10,514 bases of DNA from Bacteroidales bacterium (GTDB taxonomy: Bacteria > Bacteroidota > Bacteroidia > Bacteroidales > UBA10428): assembly GCA_016926235.1 (NCBI GenBank), contig JAFGOZ010000227.1, positions 1 to 10,514 of the forward strand. The letters are read 5' to 3'. This document shows positions 1 through 7,913 of the stretch, piece after piece (position 1 is the first letter of the stretch; each line of letters opens with the position of its first letter). A model generated the notes under the pieces. That model was not told the DNA's origin, searched no databases, and saw nothing but the letters and a program-made list of their open reading frames with translations. The position numbers and the translations under genes were made by a program.

Positions 1-47
1 ACTAAAGTTTTTAAAATCAATAGTAATCAATCCAAGAATCATTAAAA

Positions 48-55
48 AAGGAGGA
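48..55 (+). promoter_or_regulatory. Shine-Dalgarno of the first gene
   Basis: AAGGAGGA lies 5 bases before the ATG at 61 and is a nearly perfect Shine-Dalgarno. It fixes the start of the 61-453 gene. It is notable because none of the other genes in the window has a comparable site. Their leaders are A/T-rich, as is common in Bacteroidota. Confidence 0.8.
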
Positions 56-60
56 TAATC

Positions 61-453
61 ATGAAACTGAAAACTTTATTAATTATTAAGGCACTTGTCT
101 GTCTATGTTTTGGAGTGCCTATTCTGTTTGTGCCAGATTTTGTTTATTCAATTTTTGGAATTTCCCTTGCAGCGGGTGGTGCTTTCGCAGCCAGAGAATA
201 TGGAGCATCAATGATAGGGAATCTGATGCTCACATGGTTCGCAAGAAATTCTAAGGAATCAGAGGCAAGATGGGCAATCATTCTTGCTCTGTTTGTTTAT
301 GATGCAATAGGATTTATCGTGTCACTGATTGCAGTTTTAGCTGGCACAGTAAATTCATTAGGATGGCTTGTTGTAGTTCTTTACTTCCTATTAGCTCTGG
401 GATTTGGGTATTTTCTTATTCCTAAAAAGGAAGCAATACCAGAAAAAGGATAA
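61..453 (+). CDS. small multi-pass membrane protein (uncharacterised)
   Basis: The product is a 130-residue, strongly hydrophobic protein with probably four membrane segments: about residues 5-24, 34-60 (less certain, since it contains R45-E46), 70-93 and 98-119. The tail is short, charged and cytosolic-looking (PKKEAIPEKG). The motif WFARNSKESEARWAI lies between the second and third segments, and DAIGF lies inside the third. The layout recalls small DUF4345-like integral membrane proteins of unknown function; I recognise the style but cannot name the family firmly. The start is set by the Shine-Dalgarno at 48-55. A hairpin terminator follows at 481-509, so this gene ends a transcript that begins at or before the window edge. 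No catalytic residues are evident, and the gene appears unrelated in function to the TPR array downstream. Confidence 0.85.
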   Translation: MKLKTLLIIKALVCLCFGVPILFVPDFVYSIFGISLAAGGAFAAREYGASMIGNLMLTWFARNSKESEARWAIILALFVYDAIGFIVSLIAVLAGTVNSLGWLVVVLYFLLALGFGYFLIPKKEAIPEKG

Positions 454-480
454 AAAATATATTATATAAATCCTATAATT

Positions 481-509
481 AAGCCCTCGGAAATCAATTC
501 CGGGGGCTT
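481..509 (+). terminator. hairpin terminator after the 61-453 gene
   Basis: A 12-bp inverted repeat pairs AAGCCCTCGGAA (481-492) with TTCCGGGGGCTT (498-509) around the loop ATCAA, with a single G-U wobble. It starts 27 bases after the stop codon. The RNA ends in CUU then CCUAUU, so the U-tract is weak. On the opposite strand the stem is followed by AATTATAGG, so it could act in both directions. It separates the small membrane-protein gene from the FISUMP gene. Confidence 0.75.
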
Positions 510-524
510 CCTATTAAAATAAAA

Positions 525-555
525 TTGACTTTGGCTTTTGAGTGGTGTAAATTTG
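525..555 (+). promoter_or_regulatory. Bacteroidota-type promoter of the FISUMP gene
   Basis: TTG at 525-527, then 20 bases, then TAAATTTG at 548-555. This matches the Bacteroidota housekeeping pattern (-33 TTTG/TTG, -7 TAnnTTTG, 19-21 spacing). The expected transcript start is about 560-563, giving a leader of about 40 bases. The 31 bases match those at 1489-1519 except at two positions (541 and 551). The leader contains a 6-codon ORF, ATG at 562 to TAA at 580-582, beginning with the same ATGATGACA as the real gene. This could be chance. Confidence 0.75.
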
Positions 556-600
556 TATATAATGATGACAGGTGCTAAATAAGAACAAATAAAATTAGTT

Positions 601-1347
601 ATGATGACAAAGAAAGGTGTAATGTGTATTTCTTCTTTATTTCTTGGTATTTTTCTTTTTCAGCTTTCCGGTTGTAGTAAGCAAGAGGAAAATGATCAAA
701 ATCCAACTAATGGAAAGACAACAGCAGAATTTAATCCTGGTAAAACTTATGGTTCAATGACTGACCAGGATGGAAACATATACAAAAACATTACAATTGG
801 CACAGAGACATGGATGGCAGAAAATCTTCGTACTACCAAATACAACGATGGTACACCTATCCCTAATATCATTGAGGGTAATCAATGGGACTACCTTACT
901 ACTGGTGCTTACTGTAACTATAACAATACCGCTAATCTTGATACTATCGCCACTTATGGGTGCTTATACAACTGGTATGCTGTGAACACGGGTAAATTGT
1001 GCCCGAGTGGTTGGCATGTGCCGGATGATGAAGAGTGGATAGCACTTACTAATTATTTGGGAGGAACAAACATTGCAGGAGGCAAACTAAAAGAATCCGG
1101 TACAACTCACTGGACAAGCCCCAATGTTGAAGCTACCAACGAAACAGGTTTTACAGCCCTTCCGGGCGGCGACCGTATCTCAGATGGCAACTTCAGCGAT
1201 ATTGGAGACATCGGTTACTGGTGGAGTACTTCAGAAACCAATGAAAATTATACATGGAGCATTGTTATTCTAAACAATTTAGGCGAAGTATTCATGTTCG
1301 AAGGCTTGAAGAAGATGGGATTTTCTGTCCGTTGTAAAAAGGATTAA
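601..1347 (+). CDS. FISUMP-domain lipoprotein (Fibrobacter succinogenes major paralogous domain)
   Basis: The 248-residue protein starts with a lipoprotein signal: positive MMTKKG, a hydrophobic stretch, and lipobox LSGC with the acylated cysteine at residue 25. The following SKQEENDQ has no Asp at +2, though the rules for inner/outer sorting and surface export differ in Bacteroidota. A short low-complexity linker follows, then the FISUMP domain (TIGR02145/Fib_succ_major type) from about residue 55 to the end. Its hallmarks are visible in order: TDQDGNIYKNITIG, TWMAENLRTTKYNDG, YNWYAV, CPSGWHVPDDEEW, GGKLKESG, GFTALPGGDR, WWSTSE and the terminal VRCKKD. The family is widespread and expanded in Fibrobacter and Bacteroidota; its molecular role is not established, and an exposed envelope or adhesion-related role is an inference. 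ATG601 is preferred, but ATG604 gives the same protein minus one residue. The gene stands alone between its own promoter and an 189-base spacer. Confidence 0.93.
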   Translation: MMTKKGVMCISSLFLGIFLFQLSGCSKQEENDQNPTNGKTTAEFNPGKTYGSMTDQDGNIYKNITIGTETWMAENLRTTKYNDGTPIPNIIEGNQWDYLTTGAYCNYNNTANLDTIATYGCLYNWYAVNTGKLCPSGWHVPDDEEWIALTNYLGGTNIAGGKLKESGTTHWTSPNVEATNETGFTALPGGDRISDGNFSDIGDIGYWWSTSETNENYTWSIVILNNLGEVFMFEGLKKMGFSVRCKKD

Positions 1348-1487
1348 TATCATATTGAATATACTGACTTATTTCCATTCCTCGATCATAAGCGAATCGT
1401 GTGCTTTTGCTTCAATATCTTCACTTTTTGTATATGGCCTTTATTAGTCGTCTATATCCTAGACACGTAGCATGATTTAAAAAGAAA

Positions 1488-1519
1488 TTTGACTTTGGCT
1501 TTTGGGTGGTGTAACTTTG
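1488..1519 (+). promoter_or_regulatory. Bacteroidota-type promoter, near-copy of the 525-555 promoter
   Basis: TTTG at 1488-1491, then 20 bases, then TAACTTTG at 1512-1519, a full match to the Bacteroidota -33/-7 consensus. The expected start is about 1525, leaving a leader of 12-18 bases before the ATG. Bases 1489-1519 match 525-555 at 29 of 31 positions, and weaker A/T-rich similarity extends about 12 bases upstream. The surrounding spacer (1348-1487) holds no convincing gene. A 5-bp inverted repeat, GTCTA-TATCC-TAGAC at 1450-1464, is too weak to call. Confidence 0.8.
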
Positions 1520-1536
1520 ATATGAACTAAAAAATA

Positions 1537-2040
1537 ATGACCATGAAGACAAAATCTATATCGATCTTGGTTTTATTACTGGTACTGATAGTAGCTGGAT
1601 ATTTCCTGATACCAACATTATTGAAATCCTCTAAACCGGTTGAAAATTCTATTGCTGTGCTGCCATTTATAAATGATAGTTCCGACGAAAGCAATACTTA
1701 TTTCATTAATGGAATAATGGAAGAGACTATAAAGGACTTGGCGGAGATCGAGAATTTAAAAGTGTTATCCCGAACCTCTGTTGAACCGTTCAAGAACTCA
1801 ACAATGTCAATTCCTGAAATAGGGAAAGAGTTACAAGTTACTTATATACTTGAAGGAAGCGGGCAAAAAATTGGGGACGCATTCATACTAAGAGTGCAAT
1901 TAATAAATGCTATTAGTGGAACCCATCTATGGGCAAAGACATATGAACACGAAATGAAGGAATCCAATGACATATTTAGCATTCAATCACAAATTGCACA
2001 GGATATACAAAACGATATAAAAGAAATAATTACACCTTAG
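1537..2040 (+). CDS. membrane-anchored stand-alone TolB-amino-terminal-like domain protein
   Basis: The product has 167 residues. A short basic start (MTMKTK) leads into one membrane segment at about 8-28, then an extracytoplasmic TolB-N-like domain (COG5616/FlgO-like) from about 37 to the end. The signature appears in order: SIAVLPF (38-44), YFINGIMEETIKDL, LKVLSRTS, IGKELQVTYILEGS, LRVQLINA, HLWAKTYEHE and FSIQSQIAQDIQ. This is the same domain as in the next four genes, but the chain ends just where TPRs normally begin, with a clean TAG. No TPR-coding remnant is visible in 2041-2142, so it appears to be a finished short form rather than a frameshifted one, although an old truncation cannot be excluded. 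Basic residues before the helix suggest N-in, with the domain in the periplasm. Start: ATG1537 or ATG1543 are both possible; neither has a Shine-Dalgarno. It has its own promoter and may work with the neighbouring paralogues. Confidence 0.85.
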   Translation: MTMKTKSISILVLLLVLIVAGYFLIPTLLKSSKPVENSIAVLPFINDSSDESNTYFINGIMEETIKDLAEIENLKVLSRTSVEPFKNSTMSIPEIGKELQVTYILEGSGQKIGDAFILRVQLINAISGTHLWAKTYEHEMKESNDIFSIQSQIAQDIQNDIKEIITP

Positions 2041-2110
2041 AAAGATTTCTTCTCAAAACCATCATCGAATCATAATCTTGGTTACAAAATACTGTAATCT
2101 AAATTGCTAC

Positions 2111-2141
2111 TTGATTTGTATTTAAGGAAAGTGTAACTTTA
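2111..2141 (+). promoter_or_regulatory. promoter of the TolB-N/TPR gene cluster
   Basis: TTG at 2111-2113, then 20 bases, then TAACTTTA at 2134-2141. The spacing and the GTGTAACTTT core are the same as in the promoter at 1488-1519; the last base of the -7 box is A instead of G. The expected transcript start is about 2147-2150. That is downstream of the first possible start codon of the gene (TTG2143), so either the mRNA is almost leaderless from a later codon or another promoter is used. No promoter was found in the spacers between the next four genes, so this one may drive all of them. Confidence 0.6.
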
Positions 2142-2142
2142 C

Positions 2143-4143
2143 TTGAACAATAACTCTGGAAATCTGGTGGCTAAGAAGCAAAATAGCCTTGATAGATTCT
2201 GGAAAGAACTGAAACGCAGAAAAGTTGTTCATGTAATTACTGTCTACGCTGCAACAGCTTTTGTCATACTCGAGGTTGTGGATATGATCGCACAGCCGCT
2301 CCATTTTCCTGAATGGACACAGGCATTCATTATTGTCCTGCTCTGCATAGGATTCATTATTTCAGTTGTTGTTTCATGGGTTTATGATATTACTCCTTCA
2401 GGTGTCAGTAAAACAAAACCTGCAAGTGCAATTAAACATGGTGAACCGGCAACTCATACGGTTGCAAGTGTATGGAAGATAGCAACTTATGTAAGCGGTG
2501 TCATTATTGTTGCATTAGTAGTATTTAACATTTTGTCTGATAGACAACGGACAGAATCAGAAAAATCAATAGCAGTTCTTCCTTTCAAGTTGCTTAGCGA
2601 TGAACCAGATAAACAATATTTAGCAGATGGAATGATGGATGCGATTACACTTCATCTTTCAAAAATTAAAGATTTGCGTGTAATAAGCAGGACATCGGTT
2701 GAACAATATCGTAATCCTACTAAAACAACCACAGCTATTGGAAAGGAACTTGATGTGGAATTTTTGCTTGAAGGGAGTTTTCAAAAGTTTGGAGATAACG
2801 TAAAATTAATCGTCCAGTTAATTAAAACTGGTAAAGAAGGTCATGTGTGGGCTAATGAGTATGATCGAAATTGGAGTGATGTTTTCACAGTTCAGAGCGA
2901 AGTGGCACAGACTATTGCACAAGAATTGTATGCCTCAATCACTCCTGAGGAAAAGAAATTAATAGAAAAAGCACCTACTGAGAATATGACAGCATATGAC
3001 TTCTATCTCAAAGCAAACAATTATCTGAAAGAATATGAAAAAACCGGTAATTTAGATTCTTATCAAAACGCAGTTACCTTTTATAAAGCTGCTCTTTCAA
3101 TTGATCATTCCTTTGCAAAGGCTTATACTGGTTTGGCAAATACATATTATGTCAAAAATAAATGGGAGACCTATTTTGAACCAGACTATCTGGATTCAAT
3201 GCTGGTTTTAATCGATAATGCTATAGCCATTGATGACAAACTGGATGAGGCATATTATTTAAAAGGAATGTATTATAGTGAACTGGGAGAGTCCGATAGA
3301 GCTTTAAATGATTTTGATCTCGCTTTAAAATATAATCCAAGTTACTTTGAAGTATATCTGGCCAGAGGTAATGTCTTGACATCGTTTTCGGGTGATTTCA
3401 TCAAATGTATTGACAATTATAATAATGCATTAAACCTTTGTCGTATTGATGAGAGTCCGTTTTTATTACGAAATTTAGGTTATGCATATCTGGAAATTGG
3501 ATTCCCGGAAGAAGCAAAACAGTATTGTGATGAAGCATATTCTATTGATAGCAGTTATGTCGAAAGATTAGGTGAGCTTGCAAGGTTTACATTTTACAGA
3601 GAAAAAATTGAAGAAGGTTTAAATATACAACGAAAAATAATTGAAGCAGATTCGACATTTTTCCCAATTGAATTGATCATGATGGGAAACAAGGAAGAAG
3701 CCTATTTACTCGCAAAAAGATTAAATGAGTATAATGAAAGAAAAGGTGAACCGAATCTGCAGGTATCTCATCGCATTGGATATGCTTTTAACCGTGTAGG
3801 CAAAGTTGAAGAGGCAAAAGCCTTTTTTAACCAGCAAATCAGGTATAGCGAAGAAAGCATAAAACTCAAAAGGAGGTTGTCAAGATGGAATGCTGCACAG
3901 TATGATTTAGCAGCCACTTATGCTTTTTTAGATGAAAAGAAAAAAGCCTATAAATATCTTGAAGAACTTAATGAAAAAAATGATTTGTCTTTATGGTGGA
4001 TACTCATGATCAAATATGATCCATTGTTTAACAGTATCAGAAATGAACCTGATTTTCAGAAAATTGTGGATGATATGGAAGCCAAACATCAAACCGAGCA
4101 TGAAAGGGTGAGGAAATGGCTTGAGGAGAATGATATGTTATAG
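2143..4143 (+). CDS. three-pass membrane protein with TolB-amino-terminal-like domain and TPRs
   Basis: Up to 666 residues. A basic start (WKELKRRKVVH) precedes three predicted membrane segments at about 29-50, 59-80 and 111-131, with the typical family sequence WVYDITPSGV after the second. The TolB-N-like domain spans about 140-270 (KSIAVLPF at 141-148, LADGMMDAI, LRVISRTSVEQY, IGKELDVEFLLEGSF, VQLIKTGKEGHVWANEYDR, FTVQSEVAQTIA). TPR-type helical repeats run from about 285 to 640, e.g. AVTFYKAALSIDHSFAKAY and ALNDFDLALKYNPSYFEVY. The end is charged and helical (MEAKHQTEHERVRKWLEEN). The positive-inside rule puts the N-terminus in the cytosol and TolB-N/TPR in the periplasm. There is no in-frame ATG before residue 48, which lies in the first membrane segment, and an in-frame stop sits at 2134-2136. 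The start is therefore TTG2143 or GTG2167, the latter fitting the promoter better. It lies 32 bases upstream of the next gene, so probably in one operon with it. Function unknown; likely a scaffold for protein contacts. Confidence 0.9.
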   Translation: MNNNSGNLVAKKQNSLDRFWKELKRRKVVHVITVYAATAFVILEVVDMIAQPLHFPEWTQAFIIVLLCIGFIISVVVSWVYDITPSGVSKTKPASAIKHGEPATHTVASVWKIATYVSGVIIVALVVFNILSDRQRTESEKSIAVLPFKLLSDEPDKQYLADGMMDAITLHLSKIKDLRVISRTSVEQYRNPTKTTTAIGKELDVEFLLEGSFQKFGDNVKLIVQLIKTGKEGHVWANEYDRNWSDVFTVQSEVAQTIAQELYASITPEEKKLIEKAPTENMTAYDFYLKANNYLKEYEKTGNLDSYQNAVTFYKAALSIDHSFAKAYTGLANTYYVKNKWETYFEPDYLDSMLVLIDNAIAIDDKLDEAYYLKGMYYSELGESDRALNDFDLALKYNPSYFEVYLARGNVLTSFSGDFIKCIDNYNNALNLCRIDESPFLLRNLGYAYLEIGFPEEAKQYCDEAYSIDSSYVERLGELARFTFYREKIEEGLNIQRKIIEADSTFFPIELIMMGNKEEAYLLAKRLNEYNERKGEPNLQVSHRIGYAFNRVGKVEEAKAFFNQQIRYSEESIKLKRRLSRWNAAQYDLAATYAFLDEKKKAYKYLEELNEKNDLSLWWILMIKYDPLFNSIRNEPDFQKIVDDMEAKHQTEHERVRKWLEENDML

Positions 4144-4175
4144 ATTTAATTAATTTATCGGATTAAATAATAGAG

Positions 4176-6014
4176 ATGCCAATCTGGTCAGCTGAAATAA
4201 AAGAACTTGAGAAACTTTATGAATCTTTCAAAGGTCAGTTACCTGAGCTGGAAAAGGAAATCGGACAGCTTTTCAAAACTGAAGATCCCAATGTTATCCT
4301 GTTATATTCAAGGAGGTGTCTTGAAGTTATCATTACAGACTTATGCGAATGTGAGCTTAAACGACCTCGTAAGACGGAACCTCTGAAAGGTATCATTGAC
4401 AAGCTACATAAAGAAGAAAAAGTTCCTGCTCACATAATAACATCAATGCATAGTCTGAATGATCTGACCACCTATGGAACTCATCCAAAAGACTTCGATC
4501 CTGAACAGGTGAAGCCTGTTCTTAATAACCTTGATATTATAATTAAGTGGTACCTGAAGTATAAAAATTCTCCAATTGTTGGACAACAAAAATTAGAAGG
4601 AGGAAAAGTTAACCTTGACAGCTCAGTAGTAACTGAATCAGTTAAATCCATTGCTGTACTACCCTTTAAAGATATGAGCCCTGAGAAAGACCAGGATTAT
4701 TTCTGTGAGGGCATGGCAGAAGAAATAATTAATGTACTTGCTCATATTGAAAACTTTAAGGTTATTGCCCGTACGTCGGCTTTTGCGTTCAAGGATAAAC
4801 AGGTGGATATCCGTGAAATCGGAAGGATACTTAACGTTGAGACATTGCTTGAGGGCAGTGTAAGGAAGTCTGGTAATCGCCTTCGCATAACTGCACAGCT
4901 TATTAAGGTTGCTGATAGTTCCCATATATGGTCGGAACACTATGATCGTGAATTGAAGGATGTGTTTGCGATACAGGATGAAATAGCACTTGCTATATCG
5001 GATAACCTGAAGGTTAAACTTTTAAGTGAAGAGAAATCAATGATTTCCAAACGACATTCTAAAAATATTGAAGCCTATAACCTTTATTTGAAAGGCACTT
5101 ATTGGTATCTGATGTTAACATCGGAAGGATTAGAAAAAGCTTCAGAATATTTTAACCAGGCACTCAAAAAGGATCCAGACTATGCACTTGCTTATTGCGG
5201 ATTGGCTGCAGTTTTGATATACTCCACACTTTTTGGAAATGTTTCACCAGATAAGGCTTTGCCTAAATCGAATGAATATGTAAATAAAGCCCTGGAAATA
5301 GATAGCTCCCTTGCTGAAGTATATTGGATTTTAGGAGCAATTAATACATATTATTATTGGAACTGGAAGGAGGCAGAACGGAATTTTAAACATGCTCTTC
5401 AGTTAAATGCAAATTTATCAATTGTTCATATATTTTATGGTTTATTGCTATCATATACAGGACGTAATGTAGAAGCTGTATCAGAGGCAGAACAAGCCCA
5501 GAAGCTTGATCCTCTTTCGGCCTATATTAATACAAATGCAGGTATGATTTATCATTATGCTGGTCAGATTGACAGGGCAGTAGAAGTAGATCAGTTGGTA
5601 TTGTCCTTATATCCAAATTACTTTCTTGCACATTTTCACCTCGGAATGGACTATTTGTTAAAATCAATGTTCAAAGAAACCAGGGTTGAATACGAGAAGG
5701 CAATGGTTCTTTCAAATGGGAATCCTTTTATAACTGCGGCTCATATTTGTAATTGTTATCGAGTGGGGGAAAAAGATCAGGCAGAAATATTATTTGAAGA
5801 TTTAAAAGAAAGATCAAGAATTGAATATGTACCTGCGACATCCTTTTTTCTTATTCATAGGATTCGGGGAGAAGAGAATCAAGCTTTGGAGTGGTTAAGG
5901 AGAGCATGTAAAGAACATGACACATTTCTTCCTTTGCTTAGAATTTTCCCTTTTGTTATTCCAGAAGGATCCAAATATATGACATTAGTAAAAGAAATGG
6001 GGCTGGATTACTAA
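4176..6014 (+). CDS. DUF4145/HEPN-like + TolB-amino-terminal-like + TPR protein, first soluble copy
   Basis: The product has 612 residues and no membrane segment or signal peptide, so it is predicted cytosolic. Residues 1-130 form a helical domain resembling DUF4145 (HEPN superfamily): LLYSRRCLEV (42-51), PLKGIIDKL (69-77), TTYGTHPKDFDPEQVKPVL (98-116). The usual Arg of the Rx(n)H pair seems to be Asn95, while His103 is kept, so RNase activity of the HEPN kind is doubtful. Three cysteines (48, 57, 59) are conserved in all three copies. A variable linker (131-156) leads to the TolB-N-like domain at 157-285 (KSIAVLPFKDMS, GMAEEIINVLAHI, FKVIARTSAFAFK, LLEGSVRKSGNRLRITAQLI, HIWSEHYDREL, FAIQDEIALAI). 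TPRs fill about 295-560, and the chain ends IPEGSKYMTLVKEMGLDY. The ATG4176 start matches the two paralogues exactly. There is no Shine-Dalgarno, but the leader TTATCGGATTAA (4155-4166) resembles that of the third copy. It follows the previous gene by 32 bases. Confidence 0.92.
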   Translation: MPIWSAEIKELEKLYESFKGQLPELEKEIGQLFKTEDPNVILLYSRRCLEVIITDLCECELKRPRKTEPLKGIIDKLHKEEKVPAHIITSMHSLNDLTTYGTHPKDFDPEQVKPVLNNLDIIIKWYLKYKNSPIVGQQKLEGGKVNLDSSVVTESVKSIAVLPFKDMSPEKDQDYFCEGMAEEIINVLAHIENFKVIARTSAFAFKDKQVDIREIGRILNVETLLEGSVRKSGNRLRITAQLIKVADSSHIWSEHYDRELKDVFAIQDEIALAISDNLKVKLLSEEKSMISKRHSKNIEAYNLYLKGTYWYLMLTSEGLEKASEYFNQALKKDPDYALAYCGLAAVLIYSTLFGNVSPDKALPKSNEYVNKALEIDSSLAEVYWILGAINTYYYWNWKEAERNFKHALQLNANLSIVHIFYGLLLSYTGRNVEAVSEAEQAQKLDPLSAYINTNAGMIYHYAGQIDRAVEVDQLVLSLYPNYFLAHFHLGMDYLLKSMFKETRVEYEKAMVLSNGNPFITAAHICNCYRVGEKDQAEILFEDLKERSRIEYVPATSFFLIHRIRGEENQALEWLRRACKEHDTFLPLLRIFPFVIPEGSKYMTLVKEMGLDY

Positions 6015-6074
6015 ATAGCTTGAGTAGAAGGGGATACGGTAAGATTAATAACTATCCTATTATTAAAAAATCAA

Positions 6075-7913
6075 ATGCCAATCTGGTCATCCGAAATAAA
6101 AGAACTTGAAAGGCTTTATGAATCTCTCAAAGGGCAGTTGCCTGAATTGGAAAAAGAATTAGGCAAGCTTATAAAGGCTGATGATGACAATATGATCCTT
6201 CTTTATTCCAGAAGATGTTTGGAGGTTATAATCACTGATTTATGCGAGTGTGAACTAAAACGACCCAGAAAAACTGAACCTCTGAAAGGTATCATCGATA
6301 AACTAAATAAAGAGGAGAAAGTTCCTTCCAATATTATCACCTCAATGGATCACCTGAACAGTTTGTCTGCTTATGGTGCACATCCAAAAGACTTTGATCC
6401 TGAGCAAGTGAAGCCTGTCCTGGTTAATCTTGATATTATCATAAAATGGTATCTGAGATATAAAGGTTATCATCATGAAGCCAAACCAAGGTCAGTAGAA
6501 TATGGGCTTGAGAGTAGCTCTGTAGAAGTACCAGAAGCAGCAAAATCCATTGCAGTATTATCATTTGTAGATATGAGTCCTGAAAAGGACCAGGAGTACT
6601 TTTGTGATGGTATTGCTGAAGAAATCATTCACGTCCTTTCACAAATCGGAGACTTAAAAGTTATTGCACGTTCATCTGCTTTTGCATTCAAGAATAAGCA
6701 GGCAGATTTGCGTGAAGTAGGACGGATTCTTGATGTTGAGACAATCCTTGAAGGCAGCATACGTAAATCGAAAGATCTTCTTCGTATAACGGCCCAGCTT
6801 ATAAAAGTCAGCGATGGCTCTCACATCTGGTCTAAACGTTATGACCGTGATTTAGAAGATGTATTTGCTATCCAGGATGAAATATCGCAAGCAATTGCCG
6901 ATAATCTGAAGGTTAGGCTCTTACCTGAATCACAGGCAAATGTTCCAAAACGCCATTCTGAAAATATTGAAGCCTACAACCTATATCTGAAAGGCATGTA
7001 CCATTGGCAAAAACTAACAACTGAAGGATATAGAAAAGCAGCAGAATATTTTGAACAAGCATTGCAGATCGATCCAGACTATGCTCTTGCTTATGTCGGA
7101 TTTGGCTATGTTGTCTCCCTGAGTACATTTTGGGGAAATACTCCCCCCAATGAAGGCATCCCTAAAATAAAAGAATATGTAAAAAAAGCTCTGAAAATTG
7201 ACAATACACTTGCAGATGCCTATATTTTGCTTGGAAATATAAACACACATTATTTTTGGAATTTTAAGGAAGCAGAAAAGAATTTTCAACATGGACTTCA
7301 GATAAATCCAAGCTTATCTATGAGTCATTTGTATTATTCAATGTTTCTGACTTTCACAGGACGCCATAAGGAAGCCATTTCAGAAGCAAAACGTGCTCAA
7401 CAACTTGATCCGCTTTCTATTTTTGTTAACACATATACTGGGGCTATTTTTGATTACACTGGCCTGATAGACAATGCTATAGAAGTATATCAAATAACAC
7501 TTTCAATAAATCCGAATTTTTTTATCACACATTATCATCTCGGTAGAGCTTATGCTGCAAAAGGGATGATTAAAGAAGCTATTGCTGAGTTAGAAATAGC
7601 AGTAGATCTTTCAGATGGAGCGTCATTGACAATAGCAACACTTGCGGGTTGTTATAATTATATTGGCAAGAAAGATCTGGCAGACAGCCTCTTTGAACGT
7701 CTGAAGAAAAAATCAGAAACTGAATATGTGCCAGCAACTTCATTTTATCTGATCCACAGATTCAGAGGAGAAGAAGCATTAGCGTTAGATTTCCTGAAGA
7801 AAGCTTGTAATGAACAAGATTCATTCCTTGTTTGGTTCCAAGCTCATCCTTTTCTTATACCCGAAGGATCGAAATATATGAAATTAGTAAAAGAAATGGG
7901 ATTGGATTACTAA
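6075..7913 (+). CDS. DUF4145/HEPN-like + TolB-amino-terminal-like + TPR protein, second soluble copy
   Basis: This 612-residue paralogue of the gene before it has the same domain order and no membrane segment: DUF4145-like domain (1-130), Ser/Glu-rich variable linker (131-156), TolB-N-like domain (157-285), TPRs (about 295-560), and the end IPEGSKYMKLVKEMGLDY. Over residues 1-131 I count 109 identities with the first copy. Cys48, Cys57, Cys59, Asn95 and His103 are all kept. Differences worth noting are SIAVLSF in place of the near-universal SIAVLPF at 158-164, and an insert-free but rewritten linker containing YHHEAKPRS. The linkers are the most divergent part, while both flanking domains are constrained, so both copies are probably functional. 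ATG6075 is chosen because MPIWS at the start aligns in all copies. The spacer before it is 60 bases with no clear promoter or terminator, so co-transcription with its neighbours is likely. Function unknown. Confidence 0.92.
   Translation: MPIWSSEIKELERLYESLKGQLPELEKELGKLIKADDDNMILLYSRRCLEVIITDLCECELKRPRKTEPLKGIIDKLNKEEKVPSNIITSMDHLNSLSAYGAHPKDFDPEQVKPVLVNLDIIIKWYLRYKGYHHEAKPRSVEYGLESSSVEVPEAAKSIAVLSFVDMSPEKDQEYFCDGIAEEIIHVLSQIGDLKVIARSSAFAFKNKQADLREVGRILDVETILEGSIRKSKDLLRITAQLIKVSDGSHIWSKRYDRDLEDVFAIQDEISQAIADNLKVRLLPESQANVPKRHSENIEAYNLYLKGMYHWQKLTTEGYRKAAEYFEQALQIDPDYALAYVGFGYVVSLSTFWGNTPPNEGIPKIKEYVKKALKIDNTLADAYILLGNINTHYFWNFKEAEKNFQHGLQINPSLSMSHLYYSMFLTFTGRHKEAISEAKRAQQLDPLSIFVNTYTGAIFDYTGLIDNAIEVYQITLSINPNFFITHYHLGRAYAAKGMIKEAIAELEIAVDLSDGASLTIATLAGCYNYIGKKDLADSLFERLKKKSETEYVPATSFYLIHRFRGEEALALDFLKKACNEQDSFLVWFQAHPFLIPEGSKYMKLVKEMGLDY

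Noticed and set aside
770..985. 71-codon + strand ORF inside the FISUMP gene
   Set aside because: Lies wholly within the FISUMP coding frame, which has all family motifs; the alternative peptide has no recognisable features.
2041..2142. Missing TPR half of the 1537 gene, as a frameshifted remnant
   Set aside because: I looked for TPR-like residues in this 102-base spacer and found none; only the promoter of the next gene is supported.
2122..2304. 60-codon minus-strand ORF
   Set aside because: Overlaps the promoter and the first membrane segment of the TPR gene; no coding character.
4659..4940. 93-codon minus-strand ORF
   Set aside because: Antisense to the conserved TolB-N-like domain of the 4176 gene; a mirror of constrained codons.
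6913..7292. Two minus-strand ORFs (6913-7128 and 7014-7292)
   Set aside because: Antisense to the TPR region of the 6075 gene, and overlapping each other; rich in Cys, Phe and Ile as is typical of chance frames.
4176..7913. Reading the DUF4145-like proteins as active HEPN ribonucleases of a toxin-antitoxin system
   Set aside because: The Arg expected ahead of the conserved His is Asn in all three copies, and no small antitoxin-like partner gene lies nearby.
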